Notes under the pieces: model-generated
Seen by the model: the letters and a program-made list of their open reading frames with translations, nothing else
Database searches by the model: none
Told to the model about the DNA's origin: nothing
Assembly: GCA_025363385.1 (NCBI GenBank)
Contig: JANYEA010000123.1
Span: forward strand, 1 to 64,000
DNA: 64,000 nucleotides
From: Bacteroidota bacterium
GTDB taxonomy: Bacteria; Bacteroidota; Bacteroidia; Chitinophagales; Chitinophagaceae
Reading direction: 5' to 3'
Position numbers and translations under genes: made by a program
Part shown: one piece after another, positions 43,426-51,429 of the stretch
Position numbering within the stretch: the stretch's first letter is position 1
Layout: each line of letters starts with the position of its first letter

Positions 43426-43453
43426 CCTGCACAATATTTATTGTGCAGGCTAT
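43422..43453. terminator. bidirectional terminator between PID-CTERM gene and ilvE
   Basis: ATAGCCTGCACAA (43422-43434) pairs perfectly with TTGTGCAGGCTAT (43441-43453), with one more A-T-rich pair inside. The left arm overlaps the stop codon of the PID-CTERM gene. It serves both convergent genes. Confidence 0.8.
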
Positions 43454-43472
43454 AGAATGAAATATTTAAAAA

Positions 43473-44537
43473 TTAAATCTGATACATCCAACCAAATTCA
43501 TCGGCAACTGCGCATGATTTTATATTATCCATATCTTGTTTAATAGCAGGTGCTATAGTCCAGCTACTGGTATCGAACTGCATAATATGTTCCTTGTATT
43601 TTAATTCCTTGATTGGCGCAATGGTAGCTGCAGTGCCCGTACCAAAAACTTCCTGCACTTGCCCTGCTTGATAAGCTGCTATTAATTCATCAATACTTAT
43701 TTTACGCTCTTCTACTTTAATTCCCCTCTTCTTTAAAAGTGTTAAAACACTATCTCTGGTAACACCTTTTAAAATAGTTCCTTCCTCTAATGATGGAGTA
43801 ACTGCAACACCATTTATAATGAATATTACATTCATCATTCCTACTTCCTGTAACCACTTGTGCTCAAAAGCATCTGTCCATAAAACCTGATCGTAACCCA
43901 TTTTATTGGCCAAACGTGCCGCAATTAAACTACCCCCATAATTACCTGCATTCTTTGAAAATCCTACACCTCCCGGAGCAGCTCTAGTATAGTTTTCTTC
44001 TACCAAAATTTTCATAGGGGCGGCAAAATACGGACCCGAAGGACTTAAGATGACCATGAATTTATACGTATCAGAAGGTCGAACACCTAAAAAGGCATCC
44101 GTAGAAAACATAAAGGGCCTGATATATAATGAGTGATCTTTTTTATTGGGGATCCATTCTTTGTCGAGCTCAATTAATTTACGCATACCCTCAATAAACA
44201 GAGCCTCAGGAACTGTGGGCATACACATTCTTTCTGCAGATACATTAAAACGAGTGAGATTGTCATAAGGGCGAAATATAAAAGCATCCCCTTTTTCTGA
44301 TTTGTACGCTTTTATTCCTTCAAAGATTGCCTGGCCATAATGTAACACCGACAATGAAGGTTCAAATGATAAAGCTTGATAAGGTTTAATGGTAATATTT
44401 GTCCATTCTCCATTGATATAATCTGCCTCAAGCATATGATCAGTAAAAAACCTTCCAAAAGGGAGGTTATCAAGATTCATTTCCAATAATTTACTCAACG
44501 CTATTTTCTCGATCTTTATGTCCACTCCTGCAACCAT
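43473..44537 (-). CDS. ilvE: branched-chain amino acid aminotransferase
   Basis: 354 residues, the length of the longer (BCAT class II) enzymes. EGIKAYKSEKGDAFIFRPYDN near residue 90 and VGFSKNAGNYGGSLIAAR carry the substrate and cofactor regions, the latter with the probable PLP lysine. QVLWTDAFEHKWLQEVGMMN and EVFGTGTAATIAPI are also conserved. It interconverts leucine, isoleucine and valine with their 2-oxo acids using 2-oxoglutarate. No other branched-chain gene is nearby. Confidence 0.94.
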   Translation of the reverse strand: MVAGVDIKIEKIALSKLLEMNLDNLPFGRFFTDHMLEADYINGEWTNITIKPYQALSFEPSLSVLHYGQAIFEGIKAYKSEKGDAFIFRPYDNLTRFNVSAERMCMPTVPEALFIEGMRKLIELDKEWIPNKKDHSLYIRPFMFSTDAFLGVRPSDTYKFMVILSPSGPYFAAPMKILVEENYTRAAPGGVGFSKNAGNYGGSLIAARLANKMGYDQVLWTDAFEHKWLQEVGMMNVIFIINGVAVTPSLEEGTILKGVTRDSVLTLLKKRGIKVEERKISIDELIAAYQAGQVQEVFGTGTAATIAPIKELKYKEHIMQFDTSSWTIAPAIKQDMDNIKSCAVADEFGWMYQI

Positions 44538-44605
44538 AGTTTTATATTTGTTGCAAATAAACGAAAAAAATAAAAGCTAACAATCGTTATCTTTACAAAC
44601 TGCTC

Positions 44606-45121
44606 ATGTCAACAGAAAAAATACAGCTCCCCGATTTTGTTATTGCCAATTTATACACAGATAATTTGGTCTTAGGTGCTGATGTGCAGTTGAAACAACT
44701 CCAAACTGAACCAATTGTTGTAAAGCAATGGTATTTAGGTAATAATGGGAAACATATTTTGGTTATCATCAAAGAACCCGGAGTAGTATTCATCAATGAT
44801 AAACACTTACAATTTCTTTCCAATATTTTAAACGCCTGTAAATTAAATCTGGGAGATATTTCATTGGTAAACCTAGCCAATTACCCAATGAGCTACGCAG
44901 CCTTAAAAGAAAAATTGCATCCAAAATTTGTATTGGTGTTCGACTTAGAAACAAAAGAAATAGCACTGCCCTTTACAATACCCAATTTTCAAGTGCAGCA
45001 ACACGACAACTGTAAATTTCTTTTTTCAACTTCACTTACAAAGATGGATGGTGATGGACAAGAAGAAAAAATAGAAAAATCGAAACTTTGGATGAGTTTA
45101 AAGAACTTGTTTCAATTGTAG
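44606..45121 (+). CDS. conserved-looking protein of unknown function
   Basis: 171 residues with no signal peptide or membrane span. The sequence alternates strands and helices (KHILVIIKEPGVVFIND, NILNACKLNLGDISLVNLAN, KFVLVFDLETKEIALPF), suggesting a small alpha-beta fold. It ends KSKLWMSLKNLFQL, a hydrophobic helix that could be a partner-binding tail. No family is recognised. TATCTTTA, a near match to the -7 box, ends 10 nt before the ATG. It lies 60 bp upstream of rdgB on the same strand and could be co-transcribed. Confidence 0.75.
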   Translation: MSTEKIQLPDFVIANLYTDNLVLGADVQLKQLQTEPIVVKQWYLGNNGKHILVIIKEPGVVFINDKHLQFLSNILNACKLNLGDISLVNLANYPMSYAALKEKLHPKFVLVFDLETKEIALPFTIPNFQVQQHDNCKFLFSTSLTKMDGDGQEEKIEKSKLWMSLKNLFQL

Positions 45122-45181
45122 CATTTCTTTCTTGGCAGAGCAAAAAGAACCCGATTAATTAACCTCTTCTTACTCATTTAA

Positions 45182-45772
45182 ATGAAAACAATAGAACTCG
45201 TATTTGCTACTAATAATCAAAATAAGCTAAACGAAATTCGATCAATTTTAAAAGAGCCTTTTCAGATTATTACTTTACAGGATGCGGGCATTGATATTGA
45301 TATACCGGAACCGCATCAAACCTTGGAAGCAAATGCATCTGAAAAATCTGGAAGCATTCATCAACTCACACATAAGAACTGCTTCAGTGAAGACACAGGT
45401 TTAGAAGTCTTCTCAATCAATGGAGAACCCGGCGTAAAAAGTGCAAGATATGCAGGTGAGGGAAGAAATTTTCAAGATAATATCCATTTACTTTTAAAAA
45501 ATCTGGAAGGAAAATCTGATCGTACCGCTCAATTTAGAACTGTAGTATCATTAATTTGGGATGATGCAGAATTTTTTTTTACAGGTATTTGCAAAGGAAC
45601 GATTATTGAAAAACAAAAAGGAACGGAAGGATTTGGCTATGACTCCATCTTTGTTCCTGAAGGTTCTTCTTACACATTTGCAGAAATGGGAATGGAGGAG
45701 AAAAACAAATTCAGTCACCGCAAGAAAGCTGTTGCCCAACTTATTGAATTTCTTAAACAAAAAGTTTCATGA
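45182..45772 (+). CDS. rdgB: RdgB/Ham1 non-canonical purine NTP pyrophosphatase
   Basis: 196 residues. FATNNQNKLNEIRSIL is the N-terminal substrate loop. SEDTGLEVFSINGEPGVKSARYAGEG holds the metal-binding acidic residues, and GTEGFGYDSIFVP and FSHRKKAV complete the active site. It hydrolyses dITP, dXTP and ITP to monophosphates, cleaning the nucleotide pool. Its TGA overlaps the next ATG by 4 bp. Confidence 0.95.
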   Translation: MKTIELVFATNNQNKLNEIRSILKEPFQIITLQDAGIDIDIPEPHQTLEANASEKSGSIHQLTHKNCFSEDTGLEVFSINGEPGVKSARYAGEGRNFQDNIHLLLKNLEGKSDRTAQFRTVVSLIWDDAEFFFTGICKGTIIEKQKGTEGFGYDSIFVPEGSSYTFAEMGMEEKNKFSHRKKAVAQLIEFLKQKVS

Positions 45773-46206
45773 ACAGGATCAAACTAACCATGCCAGCGTT
45801 ATTTTCTTTTTCCACAGAACTAAAGATTCGTATTACTGATTTGAATTATGGCGGACATGTGGGAAATGACAGTTTCCTTTCTTTGATACAAGAAGCCCGT
45901 CAGCAGTATTTACAAACATTTGGTTATGCAGAATTAGATTTTGAAGGTTTTGGTTTGATTCAATCTGATGCTGCAATTGAATACAAACATGAATTAAATT
46001 ATGGCGATACTGTAAGGATCTCTGTTCAGGCAGTTGATTACGACAAACTAGGATTCGATCTGTATTATTTATTAGAGATCATCAATAAAGGACAACCCAT
46101 TTTAGCAGGTAAAGCAAAAACAGGAATGATCTGTTTTGATTACACCACTAAAAAGAAAATCAGTATTCCAGCAATTGCCTTTCAAAAAATGAATTCAGGC
46201 AAATAG
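45769..46206 (+). CDS. acyl-CoA thioesterase, hot-dog fold
   Basis: 145 residues in the track. The ATG at 45769 overlaps the rdgB stop by 4 bp; MPALFSF seven codons later is an alternative start. The catalytic-loop pattern DLNYGGHVGND is that of 4-hydroxybenzoyl-CoA-type thioesterases, with the aspartate first and GHV after. The helix and strands that follow (QEARQQYLQTFGYAEL, YKHELNYGDTVRI) fit the fold. The acyl substrate is unknown. Probably co-expressed with rdgB. Confidence 0.87.
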   Translation: MNRIKLTMPALFSFSTELKIRITDLNYGGHVGNDSFLSLIQEARQQYLQTFGYAELDFEGFGLIQSDAAIEYKHELNYGDTVRISVQAVDYDKLGFDLYYLLEIINKGQPILAGKAKTGMICFDYTTKKKISIPAIAFQKMNSGK

Positions 46207-46232
46207 TACCCATCGATGTTAAAACATATTCT

Positions 46233-48905
46233 ATGACATTCTCTCAAAAGTTTGTTTTTGTTTTTGTCTTTTTAATCCTTTCACAGGATTTATTGGCACA
46301 AAACATTCCCGCCTATAAAAATGCACAATTAACCATTTCAGAAAGGATTCAAGACCTTCTTTCCAGAATGACCCCCGAAGAAAAATTTTGGCAATTATTC
46401 ATGATTCCAGGAGAAATCAAAGATCTGCAGGATACCAGTTATAAAAATGGGTTATTCGGATTTCAAGTGAGCGCCGAGTCGGTTGGGAATAACGCAAATA
46501 GTCAACTATTAAAATACGGTGTTGATTTGAGTGCATTGGAACTTGCTAAAAAAATCAATAGAAGTCAACGTTATTTTGTAGCGCAAACAAGACTGGGCAT
46601 ACCCATGATTGCTTTTGATGAAACCTTACATGGATTAGTTCGTCAGGGGGCAACAGTGTTTCCTCAGGCAATTGCCATGGCCGCAACCTGGGATACAAGT
46701 TTAATGCACGAAGTAGCTACAGCAATTGCAGTGGAAACTAAAGCAAGGGGAATACGTCAGGTACTTTCTCCAGTAATAAATCTTGCCACTGATACACGCT
46801 GGGGAAGAACAGAAGAAACCTATGGAGAAGACCCCTTTTTAAGTTCTGCCATGGGAGTAGCATATATAGGTGCTTTCGAAAGAAACAATATCATTGCCAC
46901 ACCCAAGCATTTTATTGCAAATGTGGGAGATGGAGGAAGAGACAGTTATCCTATTCATTACAATGAAAGAAGGCTTTACGAAAACGATTTTATTCCATTC
47001 ATCAGTGTAATCAAAAAGGCGGGGGCAAGAAGCATCATGACCGCGTATAATTCCATTGATGGAACACCTGCCTCTGCTAATAATTGGCTACTCAATACAA
47101 CACTAAAAGAGAAATGGGGATTTAAGGGTTTTGTGATTTCAGACGCCAGTGCTGTAGGCGGTTCAAATGTTTTGCATAATACCTCAAAAACATATGATGC
47201 ATCTGGCAAACAAGCTTTGACCAATGGATTAGATGTAATTTTTCAAACTTCACATGATCATGGTAAATTATTTATTCAACCATTTTTGGATGGCAGTATC
47301 CCAAAAGCCATCATCGACTCTGCAGTGGCTAGAATATTGAGGGCTAAATTTGAATTGGGATTGTTTGAACAACCCTATGTATCAGAAAAGTTAATGGATT
47401 CTAGTACCATTATAAAACACAAAGTACTCTCTCAAAAAGCAGCGCTCGAATCATTTGTTTTGTTACGAAATGAGCACAACACTTTACCCATTCAAGAAAA
47501 AGTAAAACGAATAGCTGTTATTGGCAAAGATGCCATAGAAGGTAGGATGGGTGGGTATTCCGGAGTATCCAAAGAAATCGTAACTATTCTTACCGGAATC
47601 AAAAATACTGCTGAGAAAAAAAATATAGCAGTTTCATTTGCCACAGGTGGAACAAGAATACTGCAGGAGATTCAACCAATTCCATTTGCTCATTTATCTA
47701 CTTTTCTAAATGGAAAAATGGTGGCTGGATTACTGGGAGAATATTACAATAATATAGAAGCAACCGGTAACGCAATCTTAAAAAGATTAGATGCACAGGT
47801 TGATTTTAATTGGACTCTTTTTCCACCATCCAATGAATTAGTAGGAGATTTTTATAGTGCCAGATGGACGGGGAATTTTGTATCTCCCATATCTGCTTCA
47901 ATTCCAATTGGATTAAAAGGAAATGATGGTTATCGTTTATACATCAACAATCAATTAATCATAGATCGATGGTTGAAGCAAAGCTATCATACAGATCTGG
48001 TAGATTACCATTTTGAGAAGGGCAAGTTGTACCCTATTCGTATAGAATTCAAAGAACCAAATGGCAATGCACATATTCAATTGATTTGGAAAACACCCAG
48101 TGCGGAATATCAAAATTTGAAAAGAGCCATTGAGATTGCTAACCATTCTGATCTGATTATTTTTACTGTAGGAATTGAAGAAGGAGAGTTTCGAGACCGT
48201 TCGTCTTTATCTATTCCAGGAGATCAAGAAAAATGGCTCCAAGCATTAATTTCTACCGGAAAACCAGTGGTGGTATTGCTTGTAGGCGGAAGTGCCATTA
48301 CCATGAATAAATGGTTTAACAAAACTGCAGCAGTATTAGATTGCTGGTATCCAGGTGAAAAAGGTGGAAATGCCATTGCATCCATTTTATTTGGAGAAGT
48401 AAATCCAGCAGGAAGATTACCTATCAGCTTTGTAAATTCAGAAGGCCAATTACCCTTGGTATACAACCATTTACCAACTGGTCGTGGAGATGATTATAAC
48501 GATCAGAGCGGACTTCCCTTATTTCCATTTGGGTTTGGTTTGAGCTATACCCAATTTGCATATAGTGATTTGCAAATCGATAAGAAACAAATGACAGAAA
48601 ATGATACCACCATTTTAAGCTTTCAATTAAAAAATATCGGCGAGTATGATGGAGATGAAGTAGTACAACTTTATATACACGATGAATATGCTTCGGTGGC
48701 AAGACCTGTAATGGAGCTAAAAGGATTTCAAAGGGTTTCACTAAAAAAAGGCGAAACAAAAACAATTCATTTTAGCATCACAAAAGAATTATTGGAAATG
48801 TATGATTCAGCAATGAAAAAAGTAGTTGAACCCGGCAATTTTAGAATCATGATTGGTGCATCTTCCAGAGATCTTCGCCTGAAAGAAACCCTTAAAATTC
48901 AATAA
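46233..48905 (+). CDS. secreted GH3 beta-glycosidase with PA14 insert
   Basis: 890 residues with a signal peptide ending near LLAQ. The GH3 barrel (about 30-380) has GRTEETYGEDP, KHFIAN and the nucleophile D304 in GFVISDASAVGG. The second GH3 domain is interrupted at about 495-640 by a PA14 module (GLLGEYYNN..., SARWTGNFVSP, GNDGYRLYINNQLIIDRW), a sugar-binding insert known in beta-glucosidases. A fibronectin type III-like domain ends it. It should remove beta-linked sugars in the periplasm or outside. No SusC/SusD pair or other glycosidase is adjacent. Confidence 0.92.
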   Translation: MTFSQKFVFVFVFLILSQDLLAQNIPAYKNAQLTISERIQDLLSRMTPEEKFWQLFMIPGEIKDLQDTSYKNGLFGFQVSAESVGNNANSQLLKYGVDLSALELAKKINRSQRYFVAQTRLGIPMIAFDETLHGLVRQGATVFPQAIAMAATWDTSLMHEVATAIAVETKARGIRQVLSPVINLATDTRWGRTEETYGEDPFLSSAMGVAYIGAFERNNIIATPKHFIANVGDGGRDSYPIHYNERRLYENDFIPFISVIKKAGARSIMTAYNSIDGTPASANNWLLNTTLKEKWGFKGFVISDASAVGGSNVLHNTSKTYDASGKQALTNGLDVIFQTSHDHGKLFIQPFLDGSIPKAIIDSAVARILRAKFELGLFEQPYVSEKLMDSSTIIKHKVLSQKAALESFVLLRNEHNTLPIQEKVKRIAVIGKDAIEGRMGGYSGVSKEIVTILTGIKNTAEKKNIAVSFATGGTRILQEIQPIPFAHLSTFLNGKMVAGLLGEYYNNIEATGNAILKRLDAQVDFNWTLFPPSNELVGDFYSARWTGNFVSPISASIPIGLKGNDGYRLYINNQLIIDRWLKQSYHTDLVDYHFEKGKLYPIRIEFKEPNGNAHIQLIWKTPSAEYQNLKRAIEIANHSDLIIFTVGIEEGEFRDRSSLSIPGDQEKWLQALISTGKPVVVLLVGGSAITMNKWFNKTAAVLDCWYPGEKGGNAIASILFGEVNPAGRLPISFVNSEGQLPLVYNHLPTGRGDDYNDQSGLPLFPFGFGLSYTQFAYSDLQIDKKQMTENDTTILSFQLKNIGEYDGDEVVQLYIHDEYASVARPVMELKGFQRVSLKKGETKTIHFSITKELLEMYDSAMKKVVEPGNFRIMIGASSRDLRLKETLKIQ

Positions 48906-48908
48906 GCT

Positions 48909-49361
48909 TTATACCCCAAATTGTTGCAGGTGATGGTCGAGGTGTTTATAGAACATATTGTTCCATTCATTTTTATTTAATGCACCGAATGACAAGGATT
49001 CTTTCCCTTCAAAATAAGCCCCGCCTAATTCCTGGGTTTTCTTGATATAATTGATCAACCTTTCTTTTTCTATTGCAAAGTTTTTATCTTCTTTAATAAT
49101 GAAGGCAGGTGCAGTTTGACTACTTTTTTTATACGGCACTTCATTTACTACTGTCTTTTTTACAAGTAGTTTCAATATAAATTTCATGAAAGCATTTGGT
49201 GCAGGATGAATTTTTTCGTATGCCATTTCATAAGAAACATTACAATGAGCAAGCATTTGAGAAACTGTCATTTTACCCCATAAGCCCTTCGTATCAGGCG
49301 TTAATTGATGAATTCTGTTAATTATTTCCTGGCTGTCATCTAGGCTAAATACATTTTTCAT
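48909..49361 (-). CDS. DinB-like / DUF1569 family protein
   Basis: 150 residues. LAHCNVSYEMAYE near the N-terminus contains the first family histidine, and the C-terminus MFYKHLDHHLQQFGV gives the others. FGALNKNEWNNM is the usual motif ahead of the last helix. Metal-binding helical bundle by family; reaction unknown. It is the last gene of a run with the lipoprotein, aroE and comA genes, 29 bp after the lipoprotein. It is a relative of the protein at 539-1024, not a recent duplicate by eye. Confidence 0.78.
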   Translation of the reverse strand: MKNVFSLDDSQEIINRIHQLTPDTKGLWGKMTVSQMLAHCNVSYEMAYEKIHPAPNAFMKFILKLLVKKTVVNEVPYKKSSQTAPAFIIKEDKNFAIEKERLINYIKKTQELGGAYFEGKESLSFGALNKNEWNNMFYKHLDHHLQQFGV

Positions 49362-49390
49362 ACTCGATTATTAAGAGTTATTGAGCAATC

Positions 49391-49819
49391 TTATTTTAAA
49401 ATTGTTTTTAAATCTACAAAATTTATAAACAAATCTTGGGGTGTCATTAATTTGCCTTTAAAAATACGGCTTTTTGAAAAATACATCTTCCCATTATAAA
49501 TCAGGAAAGGAGCTCGAAAGTCTCTTTCCCGAAGATAGAGGTCTTGATGGTTGATTTGAATCGTATAATGAGTTTCTGTTAGGCTACTGGTTTTGCTAAA
49601 TTTTTGGGCTACTGTAAAAGTAGAATCCATTACAAAAAATATCTGTTTGGGATCTTCTTCTGCATTATAATAAAAGTCTATTACCGGTTGAGGTAATTGG
49701 TACATCTCCGCTTTCGTCCAATCAATGAAAGGCATATTTGTTTTATTGTTGCAAGCAGGAATAAAACAAAGAGTGGAACCCAATACTATTAAAAATAAGC
49801 GTCTTAAAATTAGGTTCAT
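49391..49819 (-). CDS. predicted lipoprotein of unknown function
   Basis: 142 residues. The signal sequence ends in a lipobox (CFIPACNN, lipidated Cys23). The mature part is short, with IDFYYNAEEDPKQIFFVMDSTF and HYTIQINHQDLYLRERDFR, suggesting a small beta domain. No family recognised. It follows aroE by 22 bp and precedes the DinB-like gene, so it may be co-transcribed with them without a shared pathway. Confidence 0.7.
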   Translation of the reverse strand: MNLILRRLFLIVLGSTLCFIPACNNKTNMPFIDWTKAEMYQLPQPVIDFYYNAEEDPKQIFFVMDSTFTVAQKFSKTSSLTETHYTIQINHQDLYLRERDFRAPFLIYNGKMYFSKSRIFKGKLMTPQDLFINFVDLKTILK

Positions 49820-49841
49820 AGATAGCTTTTGTAAAATAGGG

Positions 49842-50579
49842 TTAGGCTAATTCATTCCAAATTCTCCAGCTTTCTTCAGCTTGAAGGAGTAACATTTCAT
49901 ATCCATTTTGAACAGTTGCACCTTGTTGTTTTCCAAGTAATATGAACTTAGTTTCTGTTGGGTTATAGATTAAGTCGAACAAATGATGTTGCTCTGTAAT
50001 AAATTGATATGGTATTTCAGGAAATGCCTCCACATTAGGGAACATTCCCAGTGGAGTAGTATTGATAATCAATTGATGAGAATCGAGCATTTCTTTTGTA
50101 AGCTCCTGATAACTGATGGCATTAAGTGAAGCCGTTCTTGAAACAAATAGATAGGGAATTTTAAGCAATTGAAAAACATATTCCACAGCTGCGGATGCTC
50201 CCCCAGTACCTAGTATTAAAGCCTTTTGGTGATTGGGTTTTAAGAAGGGCTGTAAAGAAAGTTGAAACCCCACTATATCTGTATTGTATCCGATTAATTT
50301 ACCATCTCTAATCTTTACACAATTACAGGCTCCCATTCTTTTAACGGGCTCTGATAATTCGTCTAAAAAATTGATGACTGCCTTTTTATAAGGTATCGTA
50401 ACATTAAATCCTTCAAGGCCTTTTTTTGAGGCGAGAATAGTTTTCAATGCCTGAATTTCCGGTATTGAAAAATTATCATAATAAACATTCTCAATGCCTA
50501 GTGCCTGAAATTTTTCAGTGAAATATTTCTGCGAAAATGAATGCGTTAACGGATAGCCCAATAAACCAAATAAACGCAT
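49842..50579 (-). CDS. aroE: shikimate dehydrogenase
   Basis: 245 residues. The N-terminal substrate site has LLGYPLTHSFSQKYF and FNVTIPYKKAV, whose lysine is catalytic. NADPH binding uses LILGTGGASAAVEYVF, and NTTPLGMFPN is also conserved. It reduces 3-dehydroshikimate to shikimate in aromatic amino acid synthesis. It lies 7 bp downstream of the comA-like gene, in the same transcript. Confidence 0.93.
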   Translation of the reverse strand: MRLFGLLGYPLTHSFSQKYFTEKFQALGIENVYYDNFSIPEIQALKTILASKKGLEGFNVTIPYKKAVINFLDELSEPVKRMGACNCVKIRDGKLIGYNTDIVGFQLSLQPFLKPNHQKALILGTGGASAAVEYVFQLLKIPYLFVSRTASLNAISYQELTKEMLDSHQLIINTTPLGMFPNVEAFPEIPYQFITEQHHLFDLIYNPTETKFILLGKQQGATVQNGYEMLLLQAEESWRIWNELA

Positions 50580-50586
50580 ATCAGAA

Positions 50587-51348
50587 TTATTTATCGAGAT
50601 ATAATGTAAAGGTGTCGCCCCTTAATCCAATGCGCATCGCTTCTAAAGCAATCATTTCATTTGGCGCGATATTTCCCAGATTCACATTACAGCCTATTAA
50701 TTCTAAGAAGTATAATTGCTGTGCTTTCTGAGGGGCTTCCCAAATAATTTTTTCGGCAGGGATCTGCGTTAAAATCTCTTGAACCAAACCTTCTCTTACC
50801 TCACCGCTTCCGCGATAGATCCCTACATTTCCAGCTTCACGAGCTTCTGCAATCACATAAGAGGATCCTGCTTCCAATTCAGCCCTCATTAGTTCAATCC
50901 ATTTATAGGGAGGAATAATATGGGCCGCATCTTTACTACCCACTTCACTTAAAACGGTAGCATGCTTAGTCAATTTCTCGATATAACCACATTTTTCAGG
51001 ATGCGGAATGCTAATAGAACCATCACTTACTTCCACATAATCTATACCATAGTCTTTACACATGGCAATATAATCTTCGAACTGGTTTCTAATTAAAAAT
51101 GCCTCAAATAAAGTACCTCCAAAATATACGGGAATATCGTATGATTGATAGGCTTCGATTTTTTCTCTCAGGTTGGGTGTAACATAAGCAGTACCAAATC
51201 CTAATTTAACTACATCTACGTGCGGACCCGCAATGGCCATAAAATTGTGTACTTCCGGAATGCTGAGTCCTTTGTCCATTACCATGGTAATACCGTGAGC
51301 CCTGGGTTTCTTAACACGATCAGGTATCTGAGTCAAATTAAAATTCAT
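50587..51348 (-). CDS. phosphosulfolactate synthase-like protein (ComA family)
   Basis: The track start is a GTG; the ATG at 51348 (MNFNLTQIPDRVKKPR) fits both homology and the promoter and gives 253 residues. The TIM-barrel has GITMVMDKGLSIPEV, VKLGFGTAYV, VYFGGTLFEAF, IEVSDGSI-like VEVSDGSISIP and VIAEAREAGNVGI. ComA adds sulfite to phosphoenolpyruvate to make phosphosulfolactate, first step to coenzyme M in methanogens. In Bacteroidota the product's fate is not known, though sulfonolipids are one idea. First gene of the comA-aroE run. Confidence 0.85.
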   Translation of the reverse strand: MNFNLTQIPDRVKKPRAHGITMVMDKGLSIPEVHNFMAIAGPHVDVVKLGFGTAYVTPNLREKIEAYQSYDIPVYFGGTLFEAFLIRNQFEDYIAMCKDYGIDYVEVSDGSISIPHPEKCGYIEKLTKHATVLSEVGSKDAAHIIPPYKWIELMRAELEAGSSYVIAEAREAGNVGIYRGSGEVREGLVQEILTQIPAEKIIWEAPQKAQQLYFLELIGCNVNLGNIAPNEMIALEAMRIGLRGDTFTLYLDK

Positions 51349-51367
51349 ATCGCTTGATTTTCGGCTG

Positions 51368-51375
51368 CAAAAATA
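51368..51375 (-). promoter_or_regulatory. -7 promoter box of the comA-aroE run
   Basis: Minus strand reads TATTTTTG, an exact match to TAnnTTTG, 19 nt ahead of the ATG at 51348. A -33 TTG was not clear. Confidence 0.5.
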
Positions 51376-51429
51376 GGTTAATCGAGCGACTTTATAAGCC
51401 CCCGCCAGTATCACTTTGTTTATGTTTTC

